From the NCBI GenBank assembly GCA_031082125.1, contig JAVHLM010000007.1:1-64000 (forward strand): a stretch of DNA of 64,000 bases, read 5' to 3'. The stretch is from Candidatus Eremiobacterota bacterium (lineage in GTDB: Bacteria; Vulcanimicrobiota; CADAWZ01; Ess09-12). Below the pieces are notes generated by a model. The model ran no database searches, was not told the DNA's origin, and saw only the letters and a list, made by a program, of their open reading frames with translations. Both the position numbers and the translations under genes were made by a program. Shown here piece after piece: positions 1-7,253 of this stretch. How positions within the stretch are numbered: the first letter of the stretch is position 1; each line of letters starts with the position of its first letter.

Positions 1-60
1 ATCAGTGATCGGCTTGCCCTGGAATTGGCGATCGATTATCTCTGGAATACGCAGCCATGA
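1..60 (+). CDS. C-terminal tail of a protein cut by the left edge
   Basis: The first 19 codons read without a stop and end at TGA 58-60. The residues are a believable protein end, with a helical Leu/Ala/Ile stretch followed by Tyr-Leu-Trp-Asn-Thr-Gln-Pro. The start lies outside the window, so no family can be named. The frame is short enough to be chance; the plausible composition is the only support. Confidence 0.3.
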   Translation: MSDRLALELAIDYLWNTQP

Positions 61-213
61 GGTGATGACTTGTGCTAGGATTCAAATAATTCAGTATCTC
101 ACTGTCGTGGCTTCCTGCGATCCGGCTCTGCGCATTTAATATCCGCTGTTCCAGCTCCTGTCTCCCGGCCAGTTCCCTCTGGAAGCGGGGAGCACTCTCC
201 AAAATCCGGCAAT

Positions 214-242
214 TTGATGGCACATGGCGGGTATGATATACT
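214..242 (+). promoter_or_regulatory. Sigma-70 type promoter for the DinB-family gene
   Basis: TTGATG at 214-219 is followed by a 17-base spacer and TATACT at 237-242. A TGA just before the -10 box makes it an extended -10 element. Transcription would begin near 249, about 35 bases before the DinB-family start codon. Confidence 0.6.
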
Positions 243-282
243 TATCGGGCAGCACATGCAATAGAAGGTGGTGAGGAATGTG

Positions 283-777
283 ATGATGGATGATTCTTTG
301 ATGAAGCAGCTCCGGGAGCACCTGGTGAAGCTCCTTCGTAGCTCCGAGGCCCATATCGGTTTCGATAAAACTTTGGCCGACCTTCCTCAGGAGCTTCGTG
401 GAGCCAGACCCGATGGATTCGCCCATTCCATATGGCAGCTTTTGGAGCATTTGCGTATAGCCCAGTGGGATATCCTGGAATTCAGCAGGGATGCCGGCCA
501 TATTTCACCGAAATGGCCGGAAGGCTACTGGCCGGAGCGTGAGGCTCCCGGCGACGAGGCTGCCTGGAATGAGAGCCTCGCGAAATTCCGCGCTGATCTG
601 CATACGATGGAGGAGCTTGTTGCAAGTCCCGAAAACGATTTGTTCATTCCCATCACTCATGGCAGCGGGCAGACCATCCTCCGTGAGGCGTTGCTCGTTG
701 CAGACCACAATGCGTATCATCTGGGGCAGGTGATGCTTGTGCGCAAGATGCTCGAATCGGGAGCCTTCATCACATGA
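283..777 (+). CDS. DinB/YfiT-like four-helix protein
   Basis: About 164 residues matching the DinB superfamily, whose members are four-helix bundles that usually bind a metal through three histidines. Visible ligand candidates are the His in the Trp-Gln-Leu-Leu-Glu-His helix near residue 40 and the His pair in the C-terminal His-Asn-Ala-Tyr-His helix. Many family members are thiol-dependent transferases or stress proteins; the substrate here cannot be told. I chose ATG 283 because GGTGAGG at 269-275 sits 7 bases upstream; a GTG at 268 would place this site inside the gene. It stands alone behind its own promoter. Confidence 0.75.
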   Translation: MMDDSLMKQLREHLVKLLRSSEAHIGFDKTLADLPQELRGARPDGFAHSIWQLLEHLRIAQWDILEFSRDAGHISPKWPEGYWPEREAPGDEAAWNESLAKFRADLHTMEELVASPENDLFIPITHGSGQTILREALLVADHNAYHLGQVMLVRKMLESGAFIT

Positions 778-930
778 CTGAATAAGCTGCCACTTCAAAA
801 GCCTTAGCTCTGAAAGAGGGCACCAACCACCCTTCACTGCTTCCTGAGCTTTTCTCTCCACGCATCCTTTTCCCCATGAACAGGATTGCCTGAGAGGGCA
901 GCGAATACCTAATTGCTACGCAGGGGGGTA

Positions 931-1479
931 ATGAAATTGAATGTAAATCCGTCCATCCATCCAAAATATTTTCTTTATCTCGGAGTTTTCTGTCTTTTGC
1001 TCGTGCTTTCAGGCGATGTGATTGAGTATCTTGCATGGCGGGGAGAGAAAGAGGTCACCGCGGGGACCGTTCTCCAGGATACCGCGGCGGGAAGACCCTC
1101 TTTTTTTTCCCACCCTGTGAGAAATGCCTCACAGGAGCGCTATGCCACGCTCATCCACGAGGTCACCTACCGCTTCACCCCGCCAGGTGGAAAAGAATAC
1201 CGCGGTACCTCGTTTTATCACAGACAATCCAGAGTAAATTCGTCATTTGAAGAGAAATCCTTGGCCGGGGACCAGGTGAATGTTGAATATATGAAGAATC
1301 GTCCCTCCGTGTCGCGCATCCAGACCATGAGCAGGCGGAAAAGGCAATACTTTTATGATTTACTGATCCCCTGCATCATCGTCATCGCGCTGAGCGCCCA
1401 TGGAATATACTGCAGGAACAGGGAGATCCGCAGCGGAATCAGGCCTTTATCTGATGGTCCCGGGCCTGAAGAGGTCTGA
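931..1479 (+). CDS. DUF3592-like membrane protein
   Basis: About 182 residues. A hydrophobic segment near the N-terminus (Phe-Leu-Tyr-Leu-Gly-Val onwards) and a second near residues 145-163 flank a soluble extracytoplasmic domain. That domain has the beta-rich pattern of DUF3592: a Tyr-x-Phe core, Gly-x-x-Tyr-Arg-Gly, and a Gly-Asp-x-Val-x-Val-x-Tyr strand. The family has no assigned biochemical role. The run of G at 923-928 lies just before ATG 931. The protein may be part of a stand-alone unit, since the next plus-strand gene is 460 bases away with its own promoter. Confidence 0.6.
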   Translation: MKLNVNPSIHPKYFLYLGVFCLLLVLSGDVIEYLAWRGEKEVTAGTVLQDTAAGRPSFFSHPVRNASQERYATLIHEVTYRFTPPGGKEYRGTSFYHRQSRVNSSFEEKSLAGDQVNVEYMKNRPSVSRIQTMSRRKRQYFYDLLIPCIIVIALSAHGIYCRNREIRSGIRPLSDGPGPEEV

Positions 1480-1656
1480 TCATACAGTGGATCAAGCCCC
1501 GATTGCCGCAAGGCGGATCAGATTGAAATTACCTGAGGATCAACGCTGATTGACTTTCCTGGCAGGAGTCTTTTCTCTTGAACCGAAAGCCGGCAAGACA
1601 GGCATTTTGACTCATTGAGCACCAGGCTGTCCCTGAGGGCAGAGCCCGGAGAAGCC

Positions 1657-1803
1657 TTATAAAATATTTTTCAGCGCCCCACCTTTCACGGAGACTCCTT
1701 CCGGCACTCTCATATCAAGGGAAAATCCCCCATCTGGCAGGCTTTTCACGGCATTTGACAGAAAAAACTGCAAAAAATCACTTTCAGGCTCCCTGGAGGC
1801 CAT
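1657..1803 (-). CDS. Possible 48-residue protein or gene remnant
   Basis: A minus-strand frame runs from ATG 1803 to TAA 1657-1659. Its product starts Met-Ala-Ser-Arg-Glu-Pro and contains a coherent Leu-Pro-Asp-Gly-Gly-Phe-Ser-Leu-Asp-Met segment. The codons resemble those of the neighbouring genes. No good ribosome site precedes the ATG and an in-frame TGA lies just upstream. It could be a small protein or the tail of a lost gene. Confidence 0.25.
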   Translation of the reverse strand: MASREPESDFLQFFLSNAVKSLPDGGFSLDMRVPEGVSVKGGALKNIL

Positions 1804-1856
1804 CCTGTGAAGGCCTCAAAACCCTATAACCACAAGCAAATATGCTGCAAGCCATT

Positions 1857-1885
1857 TTGACTTATTCCTGATATTTCTGTATAAT
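1857..1885 (+). promoter_or_regulatory. Near-consensus sigma-70 promoter for the HNH gene
   Basis: TTGACT at 1857-1862, a spacer of exactly 17 bases, and a perfect TATAAT at 1880-1885. Transcription would start near 1892, about 50 bases before GTG 1942. It shares its TTTTGACTTA start and its TATAATA end with the VapBC promoter at 4690-4718. Confidence 0.75.
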
Positions 1886-1941
1886 AGAATCAAGAGATAC
1901 AAATGTTTCCCATAAAGATAACCTTTGAAAGGAGGATCATT

Positions 1942-4533
1942 GTGAATACCACGGCAGGAGGTCACCTCGGCGAGGTCTCTCACCGGGAGGCTGAAACAGC
2001 CACTCAGGCTGTTCTTGCCGCCCAGGCTGCTAAGCCTTATCCCGGGGTTATCCGCGAGTATCCCGGCTACGAGGCCGTCATGGAGGGCGGGCAGGTCTTC
2101 AATGCTTGCCCCGGCGTCCCTCTTGTCACGTACGGCGCCGACGAGGTGCTCTCGCGGTCGAACTGCCGCCACATTTTCCGCGACCTTACCGCCGAGGTCC
2201 TGGACTGGAACCTCTGGTGCCTCTCCCAGGCCGGTGGCAAGCTCGATCTCCTCATAGGGGAGGCCCTTCTCTCCCTCAACGGGAGGCTCGAGAAGCTCGG
2301 CTATGTGCGTGTTGGCGATTTTGTGCGCGAGGAGCTGGGCATCTCGTCAAGGAGCGGCTATGAGATGATGCGGAACGCGAAGGAGCTTCAGAAGCTCCCC
2401 CTCATCAGGGAAGCCCTTGAGAGCGGGAGGCTCCGCAAAAGCTCGCTGCGGTATCTTTTCCAGGTCGTCACTCCTGAGACTGAGTCAGAGTGGCTCCGAA
2501 AAGCCATGCATTCCACCATAAGACAAATTGAAGAGGAGGTGAAGCGTTTTAAAGCCGGGGAGGCCGGCACAGATGCTTCGGGGGCACCTTCGGAGGGCTC
2601 CGGAGCTCAAGAGGCAGGAGGCTGCCAGGGCAGTCTCGAAGGCGGCCCCGGGGGGAGCGGCATCAGGGCATTCGTCGCCGGGGATGACAACGAAGAGGAA
2701 ACAGGGAGCCTCGCGGTGAGCGTGCGGGTTCCTTTTTCCGTTGCCGCGAAGTGGGACCGGGCTCTCGAGGTCTTCCGCAGGATGGAGGAGGCGGAGCTCC
2801 CTTCGGAGAGCTTCGTGGAGGCTCTTCTTGCCGAATTTATCGCTTCGGCGCCGTCTGAGGGTCAGGGCTCCGGGGCACAGGGCTCCGGTGAGCAGGGGAC
2901 GGAGGGTCCCGGATTCCCGGCGGAGGGTTCAGAGCCCGGGGTTCCCCCGATGGCTTCTGAGGCCGCGGGAGCTTCTCTCTGCAACGCGCAGGGGGCGGGC
3001 TCACGGGGCACGGGAAACCCCGGCTGCTCCTGTAAAGGGGTGGGGCCCACCGTTGCACAAGGCGCTACGGCGGCAGCAGGCCACGGGCTTCAGCGCCATC
3101 ACGACGCAGGGGAAAAGGTGCTCCTCCTCGGCGCACTGGCAGGGGCCATCGGCGCTCTTGATGACGAGGCTTCTCTCTCCAGCGAGAAAGATCTTGCCCG
3201 GCAGGTCCACAAGGACCTCGAAGAGGTCTCTCATCTTTGGGCGTTTTTGCCCTGGAAGCCCGTCACGGTGGAGCTTCCCCCGGAGTTCCAGGCTACCGCA
3301 GGCTGCTGTTCCGCCGCCGATACCGCTGTCGGGGCTCCTGACGGGGGTCCCCTGGTGCATCCTCCCGCCGATCCCTTCGAGACCGTTGCACGGCTCAGGA
3401 AGATGGCGGCGCTCCGCCACTCCCTCTCCTTCTACCAAGGAAGGCTCCTGCGGACTCTCAACAATTTCGGGCTATACAAGGACATGCTCTTCCTGAGCCT
3501 GGGGCACTACACCAGGGAGCGCCTGGGAATGTCCCGCAGCGCCGCATATTCTCTTATTTCATTAGAAAGGAGTTATTTGGAATATCCCGATATGCTCGAC
3601 CTTGTGCAGGAGGGTAAGCTCACCCCCGAGCAGGCGCGGCATCTTGCCAGGGTCTTCATTGAGGGGACCCGCGTCAAGGGTGCGTGGCTTTCATACGCCC
3701 AGCAGGTCCCTGTGGCCACCCTCATTCAGGCCGTCGAGGGATTTCTACGCTTTGCGAAGAGGGCTGTCCACAAAAAGTGGGATATCGCTCCCGAGGCCTT
3801 CGAGGTGGCCGTCACGGGAAGGTCCGTCAAGAGGGTTTTCCCCGCACTCTCTAATGCCACGGAAACCTTTGGGGATAAGGGTTTTGATGCCGCAGTCCAG
3901 ATGTTCGCACAGCAAAAAACCATGCAAGGAGGTTCTTGGTCTGCATCCGGGGAGACTCCCGCGGTCATCTGGAAGGTCACCTGTGGCGGTACCCACCCTG
4001 AGCTCCCCGAGATCCTCTCCATTCTCTCGGGAGAGACTCCTAAAGAAGGAACCTTCGGGTCAAACCCCCAGGACCGGAGCGCCCTTATCCGCTTCTTCCT
4101 GAAACGGGACCTCATCCCCCTCTGGAACCATGCCGTGAGGCTCTGGGAAGCATCGCGGGGCGCTCACGCATCCCAGGGAGACCTCGGCCCCGAGGCTTCA
4201 GATGCGGCTCTCCTTCCCCTCTTCATCGAGGCCCTCCTTGACACCTTCCTCTCAGCCTGGGACCAGCCCGAGAAAAAAGACCTCCACAGCCGCGTGCTCG
4301 CCCGGGATAACCACCAGTGCCAGTTCCCCGGCTGCCGGTGCCGGCGCAACCTCCACGCGCATCATATCAAATACCGCTCCCATGGAGGCCCCGATACCGA
4401 GGGCAATCTCATCACCCTCTGCATGGCCCACCACCTCAGGTGTGTCCACGAAGGCCACCTCGTCATCAGGGGCACGGCGCCTCACAGTCTCACCTTCATC
4501 TTCCCCCGCGGCAGACAGGTATTTGCCACCTGA
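1942..4533 (+). CDS. Large HNH endonuclease-domain protein with internal module duplication
   Basis: About 863 residues. The C-terminal 80 residues form a classical HNH nuclease with zinc cysteines: Cys-Gln-Phe-Pro-Gly-Cys, Leu-His-Ala-His-His-Ile, Asn-Leu-Ile-Thr-Leu-Cys and His-His-Leu-Arg-Cys. An N-terminal helical module (about 2290-2560) recurs near 3445-3760: Arg-Glu-Glu-Leu-Gly-Ile-Ser-Ser-Arg-Ser aligns with Arg-Glu-Arg-Leu-Gly-Met-Ser-Arg-Ser. The copies are separated by Gly/Ser/Glu-rich low-complexity linkers. The layout resembles DUF222-type HNH proteins, which are often multicopy and of unknown role. I chose GTG 1942 because AAAGGAGG lies at 1928-1935; an upstream ATG at 1903 has no such site. 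DNA cleavage is inferred from the domain only. Confidence 0.8.
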   Translation: MNTTAGGHLGEVSHREAETATQAVLAAQAAKPYPGVIREYPGYEAVMEGGQVFNACPGVPLVTYGADEVLSRSNCRHIFRDLTAEVLDWNLWCLSQAGGKLDLLIGEALLSLNGRLEKLGYVRVGDFVREELGISSRSGYEMMRNAKELQKLPLIREALESGRLRKSSLRYLFQVVTPETESEWLRKAMHSTIRQIEEEVKRFKAGEAGTDASGAPSEGSGAQEAGGCQGSLEGGPGGSGIRAFVAGDDNEEETGSLAVSVRVPFSVAAKWDRALEVFRRMEEAELPSESFVEALLAEFIASAPSEGQGSGAQGSGEQGTEGPGFPAEGSEPGVPPMASEAAGASLCNAQGAGSRGTGNPGCSCKGVGPTVAQGATAAAGHGLQRHHDAGEKVLLLGALAGAIGALDDEASLSSEKDLARQVHKDLEEVSHLWAFLPWKPVTVELPPEFQATAGCCSAADTAVGAPDGGPLVHPPADPFETVARLRKMAALRHSLSFYQGRLLRTLNNFGLYKDMLFLSLGHYTRERLGMSRSAAYSLISLERSYLEYPDMLDLVQEGKLTPEQARHLARVFIEGTRVKGAWLSYAQQVPVATLIQAVEGFLRFAKRAVHKKWDIAPEAFEVAVTGRSVKRVFPALSNATETFGDKGFDAAVQMFAQQKTMQGGSWSASGETPAVIWKVTCGGTHPELPEILSILSGETPKEGTFGSNPQDRSALIRFFLKRDLIPLWNHAVRLWEASRGAHASQGDLGPEASDAALLPLFIEALLDTFLSAWDQPEKKDLHSRVLARDNHQCQFPGCRCRRNLHAHHIKYRSHGGPDTEGNLITLCMAHHLRCVHEGHLVIRGTAPHSLTFIFPRGRQVFAT

Positions 4534-4570
4534 GGCCAGGAGAGATTCTCCTTTTCCGCAGGTATTTGGG

Positions 4571-4606
4571 ATTTGTGTCAGAACGGCTTTCAGAGCCGAG
4601 ACAAAT
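4571..4606 (+). other. Bipartite stem-loop after the HNH gene
   Basis: ATTTGTGTC at 4571-4579 can pair with GACAAAT at 4600-4606, and CGGCT at 4584-4588 pairs with AGCCG at 4594-4598. There is no run of T afterwards, so this is not a typical intrinsic terminator. It could protect or end the HNH transcript. Confidence 0.3.
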
Positions 4607-4689
4607 GCCCGCCGGCCGGGCGGAGAGCCCCAGGCCTCACGACTGATGCCGGCTGCCTGAAACAGGATCGATTGTAATACTCAAAAATT

Positions 4690-4718
4690 TTGACTTACTT
4701 TCTTATATATGATATAAT
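4690..4718 (+). promoter_or_regulatory. Near-consensus sigma-70 promoter for the toxin-antitoxin pair
   Basis: TTGACT at 4690-4695, 17 bases, then TATAAT at 4713-4718. Transcription should begin near 4725, ahead of AGAAGGAAG at 4732-4740 and ATG 4747. Reading the antitoxin from an upstream TTG at 4690 would run through this promoter, which supports the shorter start. AbrB-type antitoxins usually repress their own promoter. Confidence 0.75.
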
Positions 4719-4746
4719 AAAGAAAAAAGTAAGAAGGAAGTTCCAG

Positions 4747-4977
4747 ATGCATACGTCAAAAGTGACTTCAAAAGGGCAGATCGTGATTCCTTCGAGGCTC
4801 AGGAAGAAATACGGGATAAGGGAAGGGACCAAGATCTGCTTTATCGACGATGACTCCAGGATTGTCATAGAACCCATCAGCGAGCGGTTTTACCGGGAGC
4901 AGCGGGGCTCCCTGAGAGGATCGGGCATTCTCGAGGCCCTGCTCGAGGAGCGGAAAAGGGACAGGGAAAAGGAATGA
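4747..4977 (+). CDS. vapB: AbrB/MazE-fold antitoxin, VapB-type
   Basis: 76 residues. The N-terminal 45 residues are a SpoVT/AbrB swapped-hairpin DNA-binding domain, with the signature Thr-Ser-Lys-Gly-Gln-Ile-Val-Ile-Pro and Arg-Lys-Lys-Tyr-Gly-Ile. The charged helical tail after residue 50 is the usual toxin-neutralising part. It overlaps the PIN toxin gene by 4 bases (ATGA), typical of VapBC operons. ATG 4747 follows AGAAGGAAG at suitable spacing. The protein should bind the operator around 4690-4718. Family assignment is firm; partner specificity is inferred from the overlap. Confidence 0.85.
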   Translation: MHTSKVTSKGQIVIPSRLRKKYGIREGTKICFIDDDSRIVIEPISERFYREQRGSLRGSGILEALLEERKRDREKE

Positions 4978-5375
4978 GCGGCACCAGGGTGCTTGACAGC
5001 TACGCGCTGCTCTCTTTTTTCCAGGGAGAGCGGGGCTCCGCGCAGGTGGAAGCCCTGCTGAACCAGGCGGAGCAATCGGGAGACAACCTGCTCATGTCGG
5101 CGGTGAACTGGGGCGAAGTCTATTATTCCATCATGCGGAAGCTTGGAGCTGCCGTTGCAGATGAAAAGGCCGCGCAGATCGACCTGATGGCACTCGATAT
5201 CATCGACGCTGACAAGGTGCTGACCCGGACCGCGGCGCAGATGAAGGCCTCTCATTCCCTTGCCTACGGGGACTGCTTTGCCGCCGCCCTCGCAAAGCAG
5301 AGAAAAGGCGAGCTGGTCACCGGCGACCGGGAGTTCGAGGTCCTGGCCGATGAAATAAGGATACTCTGGATATAG
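4974..5375 (+). CDS. vapC: PIN-domain ribonuclease toxin, VapC-type
   Basis: 133 residues, the full length of a VapC toxin. The four acidic residues of the PIN active site are visible: Asp8 in Val-Leu-Asp-Ser-Tyr, Glu48 in Asn-Trp-Gly-Glu-Val, Asp100 in Ala-Tyr-Gly-Asp-Cys and Asp118 in Thr-Gly-Asp-Arg-Glu. PIN toxins are Mg-dependent endoribonucleases that act on tRNA, rRNA or mRNA; the RNA target cannot be read from sequence. It is translationally coupled to the antitoxin by the ATGA overlap. The active site is intact, so the toxin is probably functional. Confidence 0.85.
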   Translation: MSGTRVLDSYALLSFFQGERGSAQVEALLNQAEQSGDNLLMSAVNWGEVYYSIMRKLGAAVADEKAAQIDLMALDIIDADKVLTRTAAQMKASHSLAYGDCFAAALAKQRKGELVTGDREFEVLADEIRILWI

Positions 5376-5414
5376 TCGGGAGCGGGCCTCAAGAACCCCG
5401 CGGCGCAGCGCATC

Positions 5415-6632
5415 TCAGTCGCCGCCCTCCTCCAGGGCTCTCGTGATGGCCTTTTCAAGCTTCTCCTTGTCGGGCTTCTTTTTTCCCAGGGAGGTGAGGC
5501 GGGGGATGATCTCGTCGGTCAGTTTCTTCGCCATCCGGGAGAATGTCGCCGCCGATACCTTCTCTCCCTTTTCAAACCATTTCTCGGCGGTGAAGCCTAT
5601 GGCGGCAGTTGTGGCCGATGCTATGGCGGCGGCGAGAATCCATCCCGGGATTCCCCCGAGCTTGCTGAGCTGCTCGAAAAGGGTCCTGGCCGCTATCCCC
5701 GCCCCAAAGGTGGCGATAAGCTCCTTGGCCCGCGCAAAAGTGATTTTATAGCCGTAAATCGAGGCGACGTTGAGCACCATGGCGCACTGGAGGGCGGTGA
5801 GGGGGATGAGGTCAACAAAGGGAATGGGGGTGAGCCCGATGACCCCTGCCGAGCTTGAGGCGCCCAGTATCCAGCGCTGGGCGAGCATGTGCCGGTACTG
5901 GGGCATGACCCTGCCCATGCTATGAAGGACCCTGCTGTCGGCTTTCACGATTGCCGAGACAAGGGATCCCATGTTTTCACCTTTTGCGGCGCTCACCGCG
6001 CAGATCTGCTCTTCCTGGAGGCCCAGAGCCTTTGCGGTATCGGCAATAATCTCCTTCAGGTCCTTTTTCACCAGGTCAATCTTGTTGAGGGCCACGACAT
6101 GGGGCTTCCGGGCGGCGAGTATTTCCTTATAAAGCTCTCTGCCCGAAGCGGTGACTCCGTGTGATGCATCGAAGAGCGCTATTATGAAATCAGCCTGGGC
6201 GGCGGCATCCAGTGCCTTCATCTTTTCCTCGTCACCGACATTGGTGCCATGATCGGCTCCAGGGGTGTCCACCACCTGCCAGAAACCCGCCTCCGCCTGG
6301 CGGATCTCCCTGGTGGTCCCCGGGACGGGGCTCACCTTGCCCTTGTCCTCTTTTTTCTCCATGAACTGGTTGAAAAGGGTGGTCTTTCCGGCGTTGACGG
6401 GGCCGACAATGGCAATCCTGCTCCTGGGAAACAGGAGAGGGGTGTATTGATCCTCCATCAGCCTGAGAAGATCCCTGATGAGGCCCACCTTTCCCTGGAC
6501 CAGGGGCTTCAGCATCTCCACCACACGGGCTGTTTCAGCCTTCTGCTCATCGCTCAGCAGGTTCCACCACCTGTCGAGCTCCTGCCTCACCGCCGGGGGG
6601 AACTCCTTGAACAACTCCTGCGCCTTGTCCAT
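5415..6632 (-). CDS. Era-like GTPase with C-terminal DUF697 domain
   Basis: 405 residues. A helical lead of about 70 residues is followed by a TrmE-Era-EngA-type G domain. It shows G1 Gly-Pro-Val-Asn-Ala-Gly-Lys-Thr-Thr at 77-85, a G2 region with Pro-Gly-Thr-Thr-Arg, G3 Asp-Thr-Pro-Gly, G4 Asn-Lys-Ile-Asp and a G5-like Ser-Ala-Ala-Lys. The C-terminal half is hydrophobic, glycine- and alanine-rich, as in DUF697 (YcjF-like) proteins, and probably contacts the membrane. The start follows AGGTGGAG closely. GTP hydrolysis is secure from motifs; the cellular role of DUF697 GTPases is not known. Confidence 0.8.
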   Translation of the reverse strand: MDKAQELFKEFPPAVRQELDRWWNLLSDEQKAETARVVEMLKPLVQGKVGLIRDLLRLMEDQYTPLLFPRSRIAIVGPVNAGKTTLFNQFMEKKEDKGKVSPVPGTTREIRQAEAGFWQVVDTPGADHGTNVGDEEKMKALDAAAQADFIIALFDASHGVTASGRELYKEILAARKPHVVALNKIDLVKKDLKEIIADTAKALGLQEEQICAVSAAKGENMGSLVSAIVKADSRVLHSMGRVMPQYRHMLAQRWILGASSSAGVIGLTPIPFVDLIPLTALQCAMVLNVASIYGYKITFARAKELIATFGAGIAARTLFEQLSKLGGIPGWILAAAIASATTAAIGFTAEKWFEKGEKVSAATFSRMAKKLTDEIIPRLTSLGKKKPDKEKLEKAITRALEEGGD

Positions 6633-6660
6633 CTCTCCACCTCATCTGCAGATGATATCG

Positions 6661-6843
6661 TCATTTGGGAAGCGGCCCTGCCATCAGAAATCCGGCAGGT
6701 CTCTCCATGGATGAGCCTCCCTTGAGATATATCCCTGTGAAATCTTCGAGAGTGTCCTCCTGATACCTGCCGGGGAACCTGCACCGTTCTTCCCTGCCGC
6801 GGAGATATTCTGCCGCTTCGTGAAGAGAGAGATCGGTTTCCAT
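6661..6843 (-). CDS. Possible 60-residue protein upstream of the GTPase
   Basis: The frame opens with ATG 6843 behind AAGGGAG and ends 28 bases before the GTPase start, so the two could form one transcript. The product is charged and unlike any family I recognise. It begins only 9 bases from the -35 box of the opposing promoter at 6852-6880. A chance frame remains possible. Confidence 0.3.
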   Translation of the reverse strand: METDLSLHEAAEYLRGREERCRFPGRYQEDTLEDFTGIYLKGGSSMERPAGFLMAGPLPK

Positions 6844-6851
6844 GGGCTCCC

Positions 6852-6880
6852 TTGACAGGGATACTAAAGTATCCTATAAT
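6852..6880 (+). promoter_or_regulatory. Perfect sigma-70 promoter with palindromic operator in the spacer
   Basis: TTGACA at 6852-6857, a 17-base spacer and TATAAT at 6875-6880 match the consensus at all twelve positions. The spacer carries a perfect inverted repeat, GGATACT (6859-6865), two bases, AGTATCC (6868-6874). A repressor bound there would block RNA polymerase directly. It reads into the short gene at 6913-7161. Confidence 0.8.
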
Positions 6881-6912
6881 AAAGGTGGATCTCTGGCAAG
6901 GGAGGGAGTCTT

Positions 6913-7161
6913 CTGTTCGAGAAAATTGACGAGCCCGTCGAGGCCATGGTGCTTTTTTCGGCGCGGGGGTTCAGGCCCCGGTCGTTCCTCTGGCGCCGCA
7001 GGAGCTATCCTGTCGAGGGGGTGAACCTCGCCCACCGTGTGAGGGAGGGCGCCGACTGGTGCTATTACTTCGCCGTCACTTCCGGGGGCGGCTCCTACAG
7101 GCTCTCTTTCAGCACAAGGAATATGGCATGGAGGCTCCTTGAGTCTTATATTGACGGCTAG
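6913..7161 (+). CDS. Short DUF6504-like protein
   Basis: About 71-82 residues. The pattern Pro-Val-Glu-Ala, then Pro-Arg-Ser-Phe-Leu-Trp-Arg-Arg-Arg-Ser-Tyr-Pro-Val-Glu, then Tyr-Tyr-Phe-Ala-Val and a final Trp-Arg-Leu-Leu-Glu, recalls the small beta-rich DUF6504 proteins of unknown role. ATG 6946 lacks a ribosome site and would cut the conserved Pro-Val-Glu start. A CTG at 6913 (or ATT at 6925) behind GGGAGGGAG at 6899-6907 fits better, so a non-standard start is likely. The promoter at 6852-6880 is the strongest in the window. Confidence 0.55.
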   Translation: MFEKIDEPVEAMVLFSARGFRPRSFLWRRRSYPVEGVNLAHRVREGADWCYYFAVTSGGGSYRLSFSTRNMAWRLLESYIDG

Positions 7162-7214
7162 GGGAGGGGGCTTCCCGGAGCCACGCCCGGGAAGGCAGGC
7201 TGCGGCGTCAGGGC

Positions 7215-7253
7215 CGGGTCGCCACGGCTCAGGCACGGGTCGCCACGCCTCAG
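7215..7253. repeat. Tandem direct repeat of 18 bases, 21-base period
   Basis: CGGGTCGCCACGGCTCAG at 7215-7232 recurs at 7236-7253 with one change. The second copy includes the stop codon of the minus-strand GGDEF gene, so the repeat extends just past its end. Confidence 0.6.

Larger units (their letters stand above)
1480..1941. other. Stretch without a confident gene
   Basis: This 460-base stretch separates the DUF3592-like gene from the HNH gene. I see no RNA gene, strong terminator or repeat. It holds a 48-codon minus-strand frame at 1657-1803 with gene-like codon use, and the HNH promoter at 1857-1885. The rest looks like degraded or spacer sequence. Confidence 0.5.

Noticed and set aside
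2-223. Minus-strand frame of 73 codons at the left edge
   Set aside because: No ribosome site before its ATG, no recognisable motif, and it runs antisense to the DinB promoter and to a likely coding tail on the plus strand.
1942-4533. HNH gene as a homing endonuclease or group II intron protein
   Set aside because: No reverse transcriptase domain, intron RNA structure or interrupted host gene is seen.
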